In this document: piece after piece, positions 37,604 to 47,191 of the stretch
Numbering within the stretch: position 1 is the stretch's first letter
Layout of the letters: each line of letters opens with the position of its first letter
NCBI GenBank assembly: GCA_963791295.1
Contig: CAWBRY010000004.1
Coordinates: forward strand, 248,001-312,000
Source: CAWBRY01 sp963791295
GTDB lineage: Bacteria > Bacteroidota > Bacteroidia > Chitinophagales > Chitinophagaceae
DNA: 64,000 nt
Reading direction: 5' to 3'
Notes under the pieces: generated by a model
Databases searched by the model: none
Told to the model about the DNA's origin: nothing
What the model saw: only the letters and a program-made list of their open reading frames with translations
Program-made: the position numbers and the translations under genes

Positions 37604-40303
37604 TTAGTCTCTTCGAATATTATCCTTGTCAATGAATACAGAGTCGCAGATAGTAGCACGCAATACTTTTCCAGGCAAAGGCACAGTTACTACTTCACCC
37701 ATCCGGTTCAGACCATCGGCCACCAATGCCAGTGCAAACCCACTTCCAAGCTCTGGCGAATAGTAAGAACTCGTTACAAAACCAGTATGACGGGTTTTGC
37801 CTTGCTCATCCGCTTGTGCATTGAGTACGGTAATGTATGCTCCTTCCGGGATGACTTCGTCAGTGTTCTCTGGCAATAGGCCAACCAACTGCGATCTCCC
37901 TGCTGCTTTCAGATAGGGCAGCTGAAAGGAGCGCTTTCCGATGAACTCTTTCTTCTTGGAAACAATCCATGACATGTTGAGGTCTTGCGGCGTTTGAGTT
38001 CCGTCAGTGTCTTGCCCGACAATGATGTATCCCTTTTCCGCCCGCAGTACATGCATAGTCTCAGTTCCATACGCAGTTAGGTCGTAAGGACGTCCGAGCA
38101 TCCACAGTCGTTCCCAAATATAACGGGCATGACTCCACGCAATGTTGATCTCAAATGCAAGCTCTCCCGAAAAAGAGATTCGTGCAATGCGCACGGGTAA
38201 GCTGTCGATCGTCGCCATTCGGCTATGCATAAATGGAAATGCTTCTTTAGAGAGGTCGATGTCTGTGACCAACTCCTGAAGGAGCTGCCTGCTTTTCGGG
38301 CCCACGAGCGCGATCGTTGAAATATGTTCGGTAACTGAGGTACAATGTACCTTCAGGTCAGGCCACTCTGTCTGCAGCCACTCTTCCAGCCATGCCAGCA
38401 CCCGGGCAGCACCTCCAGTGGTAGTAGTCATCAGGAAATGGTTCTTACCCAACCGCGTAGTGACACCATCGTCGAAGACGATACCGTCAGCCTTGCACAT
38501 CAATCCATATCGGCATTGCCCTTCCGGCAATGTCGAGAAAATATTTGTGTAAATGCGGTCGAGGAAAACAGCGGCGTCCGGTCCCTGGACATCAATCTTT
38601 CCGAGCGTGGATGCGTCCATCACGGCCACACCCTGTCTGGCTGCTACACACTCACGTCTAACGGCATCGCTCATGCGCTCTCCCGGCTTCGGGAAGTACC
38701 AAGGTCGCTTCCATTGTCCCACGTCCTCGAATATTGCACCAGCGTCAACATGCCATTGATGCAGCGGAGTGATGCGGATGGGATCAGAAAGTAGTCCGCG
38801 TTCACGTCCGGCAAGCGCAGCAAACGGCACCGGCACATAAGGTGGACGAAAAGAAAGAGTACCCACATCTGCAGGCGAGAGCGCGGAGTTTACGCCGTGC
38901 GCAGCAGCATTAAGTTGACAAAGTGCACCAATGGTTAGCATACCACTGGTCTTGCCCTGGTCATGTGCCGTGCCTATAGTAGTGTATCGTTTGATGTGCT
39001 CGATGCTGGACAACCCCGCCCCTACGGCACGTCGCAGATCGTATAACGCTGTATCGCGTTGCAAATCGATATAAGCGTGAAGCGATTGTTCTTCATCGAG
39101 AACCGGACCGAAGAATACTGATGGATCGTCGTCGCCACCAAAGTCGCCGGCCAGCATACCGACGATGCGGAGTCGATCGGTAGAGTGATTTACCAGGAAT
39201 GCTGCGTGTTCCTCACTCCACTGCGGTTTGATGCCGATGTGGGTTGCCAGATCGACGATCGGGGTCCAGCCTCCAGATATTGCGAGCAGATCAGCATCTA
39301 TTTGAGCAATCTCATTCGTTTTCAGATCCTTAATAATTACATTTTGCAAAGCCCCTTCTGTATTGCAACCAGTGTCCAGAACAGTGGCATGGAAACGGAC
39401 GGGAATCCCCGCCGCCTTTGCTGCATCGACACTTGGACCTCCAGCCTCAGGCCGCGCATCATATATATATTGAATCTGTACCCCAGCTTGATGAAGCCTA
39501 AGCGCATCGCGATATCCCTGGTTGTCAACTGTAGCAACCACGGTGTGCCTAAAGATCCGCACACCATGAACCGCAACGTAGGTCGCGGCCGCATGGGAGA
39601 GCATGATGCCTGGTCTGTCGTTATTTGCAAAGACCAATGGGCGTTGGAATGCACCTGGCGCAAGCACGACATGATCAGCACGGATATGCCAGGTCCGTAT
39701 ACGTGCACGATTCGCTGGCGCTGAATTTCCAAGGTGGTCACTTCGCCGCTCTATGGCAACAACATAATTCTGATCGTATAATCCAATTGCAGTGCACCTG
39801 CACAGATAAGTAAGGTTTCCATGCTTGAGAACATCCTGCAGTGCAGATGGTAATTCTTTTCCAAGATGCCGGAGATGACCTCCCGGTTGTGGCTGATCGT
39901 CGATCAGTAACACTTCTTGTCCTGCACGCAGTTGCTCATCCGCGGCGATAAGTCCCGCAAGACCTGCACCGATAATCAGCGTATCAACATAGCGATTGGT
40001 CTTGTCGTAGCGTGCTTCATCAGGAAGCTCAGGTAGTGAACCGACGCCGGTAAGGCTATGCGCAATAAGTCCCTCCGCCACTTCAATGACAGTGGCTGGA
40101 AGCATCGATTCCTTTGTGCCCGATATCAACTGCACGAGTGCATTGGGTTCCTCAACGCCCACTCCAACGACACCTCGCGGACGGTCATGGTAAATGCTGT
40201 TGGTTATCGTCACCATGCCGCTACGAAGTAACGCTGCCGCCATCGGCTCACCGTAATGCCCATTATAGACTTTGTTATCAAAACTGAAGGATACTTCGCT
40301 CAT
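37604..40303 (-). CDS. soxA: Sarcosine oxidase alpha subunit
   Basis: An 899-residue subunit that binds NAD and folate in characterised enzymes. It starts with a ferredoxin-like domain lacking cluster cysteines (SFDNKVYNGHYGEPMAAALL), then DTLIIGAGLAGLIAADE near residue 108 (dinucleotide fold), a second fold around IRADHVVLAPGAFQRPLVF, ALCQLNAAAHGV, and from about residue 520 a GcvT-like folate domain (GVAVMDASTLGKIDVQGPDA). That domain accepts the methyl carbon as 5,10-methylene-tetrahydrofolate. TGA/ATG overlap with soxD and a 12-bp gap to soxG support one transcript. Confidence 0.92.
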   Translation of the reverse strand: MSEVSFSFDNKVYNGHYGEPMAAALLRSGMVTITNSIYHDRPRGVVGVGVEEPNALVQLISGTKESMLPATVIEVAEGLIAHSLTGVGSLPELPDEARYDKTNRYVDTLIIGAGLAGLIAADEQLRAGQEVLLIDDQPQPGGHLRHLGKELPSALQDVLKHGNLTYLCRCTAIGLYDQNYVVAIERRSDHLGNSAPANRARIRTWHIRADHVVLAPGAFQRPLVFANNDRPGIMLSHAAATYVAVHGVRIFRHTVVATVDNQGYRDALRLHQAGVQIQYIYDARPEAGGPSVDAAKAAGIPVRFHATVLDTGCNTEGALQNVIIKDLKTNEIAQIDADLLAISGGWTPIVDLATHIGIKPQWSEEHAAFLVNHSTDRLRIVGMLAGDFGGDDDPSVFFGPVLDEEQSLHAYIDLQRDTALYDLRRAVGAGLSSIEHIKRYTTIGTAHDQGKTSGMLTIGALCQLNAAAHGVNSALSPADVGTLSFRPPYVPVPFAALAGRERGLLSDPIRITPLHQWHVDAGAIFEDVGQWKRPWYFPKPGERMSDAVRRECVAARQGVAVMDASTLGKIDVQGPDAAVFLDRIYTNIFSTLPEGQCRYGLMCKADGIVFDDGVTTRLGKNHFLMTTTTGGAARVLAWLEEWLQTEWPDLKVHCTSVTEHISTIALVGPKSRQLLQELVTDIDLSKEAFPFMHSRMATIDSLPVRIARISFSGELAFEINIAWSHARYIWERLWMLGRPYDLTAYGTETMHVLRAEKGYIIVGQDTDGTQTPQDLNMSWIVSKKKEFIGKRSFQLPYLKAAGRSQLVGLLPENTDEVIPEGAYITVLNAQADEQGKTRHTGFVTSSYYSPELGSGFALALVADGLNRMGEVVTVPLPGKVLRATICDSVFIDKDNIRRD

Positions 40304-40620
40304 GCCTTCGAGCCCTCCTGCCCATCCCGATAGCTATCGGGATTACCGGGCACTTTTGGTTGTGCAGTGAAGGGAAGGTATGCAGGTCCAATCTCATGGG
40401 TGATAGTGTTGCGCCAGAGGTTAAACCAGCGGTTACATCCAGCGAAATGCACCCATCGCTCGGCAAGCCATCCCTTTGGGTTGGCACGGATATGAAGGTA
40501 TTTCGCCCATTCGTTGTCGCTTAGCGCATTCGGATCCGGGTAGGCTACACCAGCCTCAGCTCCGTAGTGGAACTCGGTTTCGTTGCGCAGCCCACAGTGG
40601 GGACAAGGAATGTGAAGCAT
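40300..40620 (-). CDS. soxD: Sarcosine oxidase delta subunit
   Basis: A 106-residue zinc-binding subunit. CPHCGLRNETEFHYGAEAG at the N-terminus and WVHFAGCNRWFNLWRNT supply the Cys/His ligands of known SoxD. It begins 11 bp before the soxB stop end and overlaps soxA by ATGA. The last ~15 residues (after PFTAQPKVPG) read NPDSYRDGQEGSKA and are encoded by an inserted 20-bp perfect palindrome and following bases, so the tail is unlike typical SoxD. Confidence 0.9.
   Translation of the reverse strand: MLHIPCPHCGLRNETEFHYGAEAGVAYPDPNALSDNEWAKYLHIRANPKGWLAERWVHFAGCNRWFNLWRNTITHEIGPAYLPFTAQPKVPGNPDSYRDGQEGSKA
40324..40343. repeat. 20-bp perfect palindrome inside the soxD coding sequence
   Basis: ATCCCGATAGCTATCGGGAT is fully self-complementary. 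It lies in the 3' end of soxD, 20 bp before the soxA ATG, and is translated as PDSYRD. Palindromes of this form recur between genes in Bacteroidota genomes (recalled, not checked). Confidence 0.85.
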
Positions 40621-40631
40621 AAAATAATTTT

Positions 40632-41897
40632 TTAGTGGGCGACTCCGGCCGCTCCATGTTCATCGATGAGATGTCCTGTCACAAATCGGTTGAGGGCAAA
40701 GGGCCGATTCAATTCATGCGGTGTGCCGTGTGCCATGGTATAGGCCATCACCCAGCCCGAACCAGGCGTGGCTTTGAATCCACCTGTTCCCCAGCCGGTG
40801 TTGATAAACAAATTCTCAACCGGAGTAAGGTCAATGATAGGTGAAGCGTCTGGAGCAATATCAACGATACCTCCCCAGCTCCTTAGCAGTTGCGCGCGAG
40901 AGAATATTGGAAACAATTCTATCGCAGCAGCCAACTGGTGTTCGATCACATGGAAGCCGCCGCGCTGCGAATATGAATTGAAGGCATCGGTGCCTGCCCC
41001 CATCACCAGCTCACCTTTGTGGGCCTGGCTTACATAAACATGGACAGCACTACTCATGACAACTGTGTTGAGAACCTGCTCAAGTAATGGACTGACCAAC
41101 GCCTGCAATGGCCTGCTTTGAATGGGAATAGAGAATCCTGCAAGATTGGCCAGTATCGAGGAATGGCCGGCCGCAACAAGGCCTACTTTACCGGCAGCAA
41201 TCGCACCCTGCGAGGTGTGTACGCCCTCGACCTTATTGTTCCGAATATCAAAGCCTGTTACTTCGGTACCCTGGATAATATCCACTCCAAGATCGCTGGC
41301 TGCCTTCGCATAGCCCCAAGCGACCCAGTCGTGTTTGGCGATGCCGCCGCGCGGCTGGTAAGTAGCACCATGAACCGGATACCGGAGATCCTCGCTGATA
41401 TTAATGATCGGCACCAACTTCTTCACTTCGGCTGGCGTGAGCCATTCACTGTCGATACCATTCAAGGCATTCGCATAAAAGTTCCGGAGTTTTGATCGCA
41501 CATCACTAACTGAATGAGCCAACGTTAGCACACCGCGCTGGCTGAAGAACATCTCATAACCGAGATCTTCTTCCAGCGTCTCCCATAATTTTAGTGAATG
41601 CTCATAGATGGCTGCCGACTCATCCCATAAATAATTCGAGCGGATGATGGTGGTATTGCGAGCGACATTGCCTCCTGCGAGCCAACCTTTCTCGAGAACC
41701 GCAATGTTGGTAAGGCCATGATTTTTTGCGAGATAATATGCGGTCGCCAGTCCATGACCGCCACCGCCAACGATCACCGCATCGTATGCTTTCTTCGGCT
41801 TCACCGTCTTCCACAATTGTGGAGGCTGCTCTGGAAGAGGGGCCGCTCTCCGTCGTCCGATCGTGCCTGGAGGAAGAGTATCGTGAGTATTGGTCAT
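40632..41897 (-). CDS. soxB: Sarcosine oxidase beta subunit
   Basis: The catalytic subunit oxidising sarcosine; in known enzymes it carries FAD and shares covalent FMN with the alpha subunit. ATG at 41897 (MTNTHDTLPPG) is preferred because it forms an ATGA overlap with the upstream gene; open sequence to 42020 lies within that gene. The 421-residue protein has YDAVIVGGGGHGLATAYYLA near residue 38, VARNTTIIRSNYLW, QPRGGIAKHDWVAWGYA and the C-terminal FINTGWGTGGFKATPGSG flavin motif, all typical of SoxB. Confidence 0.93.
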   Translation of the reverse strand: MTNTHDTLPPGTIGRRRAAPLPEQPPQLWKTVKPKKAYDAVIVGGGGHGLATAYYLAKNHGLTNIAVLEKGWLAGGNVARNTTIIRSNYLWDESAAIYEHSLKLWETLEEDLGYEMFFSQRGVLTLAHSVSDVRSKLRNFYANALNGIDSEWLTPAEVKKLVPIINISEDLRYPVHGATYQPRGGIAKHDWVAWGYAKAASDLGVDIIQGTEVTGFDIRNNKVEGVHTSQGAIAAGKVGLVAAGHSSILANLAGFSIPIQSRPLQALVSPLLEQVLNTVVMSSAVHVYVSQAHKGELVMGAGTDAFNSYSQRGGFHVIEHQLAAAIELFPIFSRAQLLRSWGGIVDIAPDASPIIDLTPVENLFINTGWGTGGFKATPGSGWVMAYTMAHGTPHELNRPFALNRFVTGHLIDEHGAAGVAH

Positions 41898-44317
41898 GAT
41901 CTCAATCGTGTCATTTGTGGATCGAACTGCGGATCCGCTCCTACACTTGCCGGATAATCGTGATCGAAATATCGTATAAAGAGAGCTGTACCCTGAGTGC
42001 TTAATTCTGCTGGCACCCACGCATATGCGAGTTGTTTGCCAATGGTATGGCCGAAGTATGCACTGGTAACATAACCGACCGTCTTTCCCTGATGGAGCAC
42101 TGGCTCCTTGCCAAGTACTACATGCTCAGGGTTATCAAGCACCAAACATGCTAAACGCCTGCTCAGCGAATTTGGATTCACTTCATTCAATGCTTCAGCG
42201 CCTTTATATCCGCCACCTTTGCGCACCGCAAATGAAAGGCCCGCCTCATGAGGGTTGTGCTCGCTATTCATGTCCGTTCCGTAACTGCGATATCCTTTTT
42301 CCAGTCGCATGGAATTAAATGCTCCACGGCCGGCGGCAATGAGTCCGTACTTTTTTCCTGCCTGCCACAGCGTATCCCAGAGTTTCAATGCGAAGTCGGC
42401 GGTGGTATAAATTTCATATCCGAGCTCGCCAACATAAGAAAGTCTACACAGCATCACAGGTACATGGCCGAGATAAATATGCTTTAGCCGGAAGTAGCCC
42501 AGTGCTTCGTTGCTCAGATCATCCCTGGTCAAAGACTGCGCGAGTTCCCGCGACTTAGGTCCGAAGAGTCCCAGCCCAACGGTCCCGGCGGTGATGTCTC
42601 GCACATGCACTGTATCCGGTGCCAACTGTTTCAGGTAATTGATATCGATGTTGCTATTCACGCCAATGAAAAAGTCGCGCTCACCACGTCGCATGACAGT
42701 GATGTCACTCATGATGCCAGCTCTTTCATTAAGTATCAGGCAATAGGTGATGGAGCCGGGCTTCTTGCGCAGGTTACCCGTTGTGAATCGCTCGAGAAAT
42801 TCTAATGCGCCGTTTCCTGTGACCTCAATGCGTTTCAATGTCGTTATATCGAACAGGCCGACGCCTTCCCTGACTGCACGAGCTTCAGCACCGATGATCG
42901 GCGACCAATATTTTGAACTCCACTCATCTCGCGGCGGAGAATTGAAGTGAGCGAGCAGGTTGGAGTTGGCTTCGTACCATTGCGGTCGCTCATATCCGGA
43001 AGCTTCGAGGAAGAAGCCACCAAGTTCCTGCTGACGTTGGTAGAAACCAGTGGTGCGGAGGGGCCGTGGCGATTCCATAGGTTGCAGGGGGTGCATCAAA
43101 TCATACACCTCGACATAGTTCTGTGCTCCACGTTGTTCGATATGCAATGATCCCAACTGGTGGGCCTCAAAGCGATTGACATCGCATTCATGCACGGCTA
43201 GTGTAGGATGACCGTTGACGATCCACTCAGCAATTGCGCGTGCCACGCCACAACCATGAGTGATCCATACTGCTTCACCAACCCAGAAACCCTTCAATCC
43301 CGACCATTCACCCATCAGGGGGAAATTGTCCACAGTGAAGGAGAACAAACCATTCATCGATTCGACAATCTTGCTGTCCCTTAGTGCGGGAATAACATCG
43401 GTCGCACCTTCCATGGCACCTTTCCACTCCTCAAGGGTGAATGGCATCTGGCTCGGCATTATTTCAGCGAGTTCGTTTGGAAGGATGTCCTCAGCCCTTA
43501 CTGGAAGTGGCCGGTGTCCATACCAACCAACCGCGAGACTATGTCCTCTCTGCTTAAAATAGAGATCAGAGCCTTGGTGACGAAGCACTGGCAACTCAGC
43601 TTCGCTTTTGTAAGAGGCCAATTCAGGCATGGGCGCTGTGTAGCAAAGCTGGTGGGCTAAAGGCTGAATAGCCTTCGACATACCGACCATAGCTCCAATC
43701 TTCGGTCCCCATATTCCCGCACAGGAAACAATGATATCCGCCGGAAATGTCCCCTGTGTTGTTTGCACACCAGTGACTTGACCGTCATTCTGATCGATAG
43801 CAAGGACCTCGCAACCTGCGATGAATCGCGCACCGCGGCTTATCGACCGCTCACCCATTACTTCGCCACCTAATATCGCTCGCGCGATCCCGTCATCGGG
43901 CACGTGTAGCGCACCCAGTAATTTATCGCGACCAAGAAGCGGATGCAATTTCAACGCTTCCTCCGGAGATATCACGCGTGCATCAATCCCGACCGACATG
44001 GCAAATCCTGCCCTACGATAGAGCTCGGCCAGCCGCTCAGGTGTCGTGGCAATTTCCATGCTGCCCACCTTGAGAAAACAGGTCTCGCCGCCATGGCGAA
44101 GGCCATGAAGTTTTTCGACTGTTTCGCGTGCGAATTGCGCCATTGTACGCGAGCCATTGGTCTGGAAAACCACCCCAGGCGCGTGCGATGTCGAGCCGCC
44201 GGGATTCCAGAGCTGACCTTTTTCAATGACTACGATATCACAATACCCGCGTTCGGTGAGCTCATCAGCCAATGAACAACCAACGATACCTGCTCCTATT
44301 ATTACAATCTTTGGCAT
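41894..44317 (-). CDS. Dimethylglycine dehydrogenase-like FAD/GcvT enzyme
   Basis: An 807-residue two-part enzyme. Residues 1-400 form a DAO-type FAD domain (IVIIGAGIVGCSLADEL, STSHAPGVVF with the likely covalent-flavin His, FTVDNFPLMGE, WITHGCGVARAIAEW). Residues ~430-800 are a GcvT/aminomethyltransferase folate domain (VGLFDITTLKRIEVTG, GLGLFGPKSREL, YVGELGYEIYT). This layout is shared by dimethylglycine dehydrogenase, sarcosine dehydrogenase and pyruvate dehydrogenase phosphatase regulatory protein. Position between a betaine-type Rieske oxygenase and soxB makes dimethylglycine the most likely substrate. ATGA overlaps on both sides indicate tight coupling. Confidence 0.85.
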   Translation of the reverse strand: MPKIVIIGAGIVGCSLADELTERGYCDIVVIEKGQLWNPGGSTSHAPGVVFQTNGSRTMAQFARETVEKLHGLRHGGETCFLKVGSMEIATTPERLAELYRRAGFAMSVGIDARVISPEEALKLHPLLGRDKLLGALHVPDDGIARAILGGEVMGERSISRGARFIAGCEVLAIDQNDGQVTGVQTTQGTFPADIIVSCAGIWGPKIGAMVGMSKAIQPLAHQLCYTAPMPELASYKSEAELPVLRHQGSDLYFKQRGHSLAVGWYGHRPLPVRAEDILPNELAEIMPSQMPFTLEEWKGAMEGATDVIPALRDSKIVESMNGLFSFTVDNFPLMGEWSGLKGFWVGEAVWITHGCGVARAIAEWIVNGHPTLAVHECDVNRFEAHQLGSLHIEQRGAQNYVEVYDLMHPLQPMESPRPLRTTGFYQRQQELGGFFLEASGYERPQWYEANSNLLAHFNSPPRDEWSSKYWSPIIGAEARAVREGVGLFDITTLKRIEVTGNGALEFLERFTTGNLRKKPGSITYCLILNERAGIMSDITVMRRGERDFFIGVNSNIDINYLKQLAPDTVHVRDITAGTVGLGLFGPKSRELAQSLTRDDLSNEALGYFRLKHIYLGHVPVMLCRLSYVGELGYEIYTTADFALKLWDTLWQAGKKYGLIAAGRGAFNSMRLEKGYRSYGTDMNSEHNPHEAGLSFAVRKGGGYKGAEALNEVNPNSLSRRLACLVLDNPEHVVLGKEPVLHQGKTVGYVTSAYFGHTIGKQLAYAWVPAELSTQGTALFIRYFDHDYPASVGADPQFDPQMTRLRS

Positions 44318-45531
44318 CAGTGCTCCGGGATTCCTGTGAGTTGATCTCTGTACCAGGAAAGAAACTGCTTCACGAGATACTCCTCGTCAGCCAGGGGACC
44401 CGGCAAGTAGCCACCGGAGCAAATGCCGCGATAAGCACCTTCTGCCAGGCTTTGATCCTGCGCATTGGTCTGGGTCCAGACTTGGGTAAGGTCGTCAATA
44501 TTATAATCAACTCCTTCCACCGCATCGGCCGCAACAAGCCATTTCGTTCGAACAAGAGTTCGGTCGACTGAAAGAGGGAAGACTGCGAAGGTGACGATAT
44601 GGTCGGTCAAAAAATGGTTCCAGGAATTCGGATGGGTCCACAGCGAGAGTCCACTTCCCTCCGGCCGCTTGAAATTTCCGAGCAGCTTTTTGCAAGCGTG
44701 TTCAGGCTTCATGGTGTGGGAGATACATTGGTTGGCCAATGGCAGTCTAACGGCCCGGAACCAGAGGTCATTCGGATACTCCAGCAACTCATACGGAAGG
44801 CCGAGGCTTTCCCATTCTCTTTCCTTTTCCAAGAGCGTCTCCTGAAAGCGTTGTTCAGACGGCTGGACATTATTCTTGTCGAGACCTTTGCCAAAACCCG
44901 AACTGTAAAGCGGCACCAGCAGTTCCGGGTGATTGCTGGGGCAATGGAGGCATTCCCTGTTATTTTCTATGACCAGCTTCCAGTTACAGGCTTCAATGAT
45001 ATCTTTCTGGCAGGCTATTTTGGTCTTTGGCAATTCGTATGGAGCCAGATACGGTGTAAGCATAGTACGCACCTCTTCGATATCAACGGGTGCAGGAGTG
45101 GTAAGGCAAACATAAATAAGGCCACCGATCACCGCGACCTCGATTGGATTCAATCCAAAATCTTCCTTGGGAAAGCCGGGATTCATACCTCGGGCATTCA
45201 ACAGCTTTCCGTCAAGGTCATAACTCCAGTTGTGGTAGGGACAGATGAGCCGCCGGCGGTTGCCTTTCTCCCCCGCCACCAGCTCATGGCCACGGTGTCG
45301 GCATACATTGTAAAATCCCCGCACCTCACCGCGGTCCGTTCGCTGCAGAAAAAAGGACCGCGTTCCAATTTTTAATGCAACGTAATCGCCAGATTTCGGG
45401 ATGTCGGCCTCACAAGCCACATAAATCCATCGACTATAGAAAATTCGTTCAAGCTCTTCCTTGAAAATTTCGGTGCTTGTATAGAATCTCGAAGGTAGAG
45501 TGAAGTTTGTGTCAATTCCATTTAAGGACAT
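44317..45531 (-). CDS. gbcA: Rieske oxygenase, probable glycine betaine monooxygenase
   Basis: A 404-residue ring-hydroxylating-type oxygenase alpha subunit. The Rieske cluster is held by Cys77-x-His79 (NVCRHRGHE) and Cys97-x2-His100 (CPYHNWSYDLDG). The mononuclear-iron site lies in ENNRECLHCPSNHPEL (His196, His201). The NNREC-HC--NHPEL form is characteristic of the GbcA/stachydrine demethylase branch that N-demethylates quaternary amines, here betaine to dimethylglycine plus formaldehyde. Neighbours for both earlier and later steps support this. Such enzymes need a ferredoxin-reductase partner, which is not encoded in the window. It is the first gene of the minus-strand operon. Confidence 0.85.
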   Translation of the reverse strand: MSLNGIDTNFTLPSRFYTSTEIFKEELERIFYSRWIYVACEADIPKSGDYVALKIGTRSFFLQRTDRGEVRGFYNVCRHRGHELVAGEKGNRRRLICPYHNWSYDLDGKLLNARGMNPGFPKEDFGLNPIEVAVIGGLIYVCLTTPAPVDIEEVRTMLTPYLAPYELPKTKIACQKDIIEACNWKLVIENNRECLHCPSNHPELLVPLYSSGFGKGLDKNNVQPSEQRFQETLLEKEREWESLGLPYELLEYPNDLWFRAVRLPLANQCISHTMKPEHACKKLLGNFKRPEGSGLSLWTHPNSWNHFLTDHIVTFAVFPLSVDRTLVRTKWLVAADAVEGVDYNIDDLTQVWTQTNAQDQSLAEGAYRGICSGGYLPGPLADEEYLVKQFLSWYRDQLTGIPEH

Positions 45532-45587
45532 GGCGATATTTTTTATAATTTGGAGTCAGATCCAATAACTAAACTAAAACATAAAGG

Positions 45588-45595
45588 TAAGTTTG
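45588..45595 (+). promoter_or_regulatory. Candidate -7 element in the divergent choline/betaine control region
   Basis: TAAGTTTG matches TAnnTTTG exactly and points toward the permease-betB-betA genes, 95 bp before the permease ATG. No TTG was seen at -33 spacing. A small inverted repeat, TTGGA-gtcaga-TCCAA (45550-45565), lies upstream and could be an operator for both directions. Confidence 0.35.
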
Positions 45596-45690
45596 CTATT
45601 CAATATTCCATTGGAGCTAAAAATCTGGAAAAATTTAAATGCCACCTTTCATAGATTTTAATTAAGTAAGACCAATACCTGTAATTAAAT

Positions 45691-47184
45691 ATGAAGGATT
45701 CTCCAGCTACTGATAATAACGATCTTGCCAGTTTTGGTTATCGCCAGGAATTAAAGCGTTCCATGGGTAGCTTCTCAAGTTTTGCTGCAGGCTTTTCTTA
45801 CATTTCTATTCTTACCGGTCTTTTTCAGATGTTTCATTTGGGTTATGGGGTTGCCGGGCCCGGATTTTTCTGGACCTGGCCATTTGTATTGGCGGGTCAA
45901 TTGCTGGTGGCGCTCTGCTTTGCAGAACTGGCTTCCAGGTTTCCGTTGTCTGGCGGGGTTTATCAATGGGCAAAGTTTACTGGAAACCCTTTCCTTGGAT
46001 GGATGACAGGCTGGATTTATCTGGCTTGTCTTATTGTCACTATTGCTGCTGTGGCCATGGCACTTCAGGTTAGCCTGCCCCAAATTTCAAGTTCCTTCCA
46101 GATAATTGGAACCTCAGATGACGCAAAATCGGTTGCTATAAATGCCATTTTACTGGGTTCTATTCTAATTGTTATAAGTACGATCATCAATGCCAGGGGT
46201 ATTAAGCTACTGGCTCTGATTAATAATATTGGTGTCTTTGCCGAACTGGTTGGAATTATAGTTCTGATAGTTCTTTTGTTTTTAAGTAGAGTAAGATCTC
46301 CGATCGAAGCTGTCGTTCGACATTAAGTATAACGGATCGGGGTTCAATCTTTTCCTGATCTGACGGTTTTACTGGCAGCGACTGCCCTGACCGCTTCTTA
46401 TGTTCTTTATGGATTCGATACTGCCGGAACACTTGCTGAAGAAACTCATGATCCCCGTAAAAAAGCTCCCCGTGCTATCTTGCAGGCGCTTCTTGCCGCT
46501 GGATTTGCCGGATTACTGGTATTACTTTTTGCCTTGATGGCAGCGCCGGATTTGGGTATGCCAGATTTGGGAAATATACGCGGAGGGTTACCTATGTTGG
46601 TGAAATCAGTCCTGGGTGAAACTACGGGCAAGCTTTTTCTTTGTATTGTTATTTTTGCCATCATTGTGTGCACCCTTGCAGTTCATTCCGGAGCAGTAAG
46701 ATTAATGTTCGCCATGGGGCGTGATGGGTTCCTGCCTTTTAGTAAATCCTTATCGAAAGTTTCCGCAAAAACCCAAACTCCTGTTTTAGCTACCCTGCTT
46801 TGTGGATTGGGAGCAATAATTATTTTGGCAATGAATCTTCAATTTCCAAAAGTATTTGAGTTGGTAACTTCTATCGCCATACTTTGGGCTAATCTGGCCT
46901 ACTGGATAGTGGTGGCAGTTCAACTGAAAAACAGATTTATATCGGCGCGGTCGGGAGTAGATACGGATGCCAAATTTAGTTTGGGCAAATGGGGATTTCC
47001 GGTTAATATTTTGGCGCTGATCTGGAGCACTTTTATGGTTGTTAATGTGTCATGGCCCCGGACTGCGACCTATGGTGTTGAATGGTATAACCAGTATGCA
47101 GCGTGGATTTATACAGCTGGTTTGATTTGCCTTGGTGTGTTCATTTATTATTATAAGTCAATTAAAAAACAAAGAATTTCTTAA
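45691..47184 (+). CDS. APC-superfamily permease, frameshifted
   Basis: About 495 residues with around twelve hydrophobic segments. The N-terminal MGSFSSFAAGFSYISILTGL, FAELASRFPLSGGVYQWAK and the central SYVLYGFDTAGTLAEETHDPRKKAPRA segment are amino acid/polyamine permease (APC) motifs. Frame changes near 46300 and 46360 split it; SFDIKYNGSGFNLF lies between. Located before betB and betA with an 8-bp gap, it is presumably the importer for choline, betaine or a related amine. Betaine and choline carriers are more often BCCT or ABC type, so the substrate is inferred only. Confidence 0.8.
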
Positions 47185-47191
47185 AAGGAAT

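Noticed and set aside
39185..39724. 179-codon open frame opposite soxA
   Set aside because: Antisense shadow of a well-supported gene; no domain features.
37604..44317. Glycine cleavage system T-protein genes
   Set aside because: The GcvT-like domains at the ends of soxA and the dimethylglycine dehydrogenase-like gene are fused to flavin domains; no stand-alone gcvT, gcvH or gcvP is present.
44599..45375. 258-codon open frame on the + strand opposite the Rieske oxygenase gene
   Set aside because: It is the antisense shadow of gbcA; its translation has no recognisable domain while the minus-strand protein shows all Rieske motifs.
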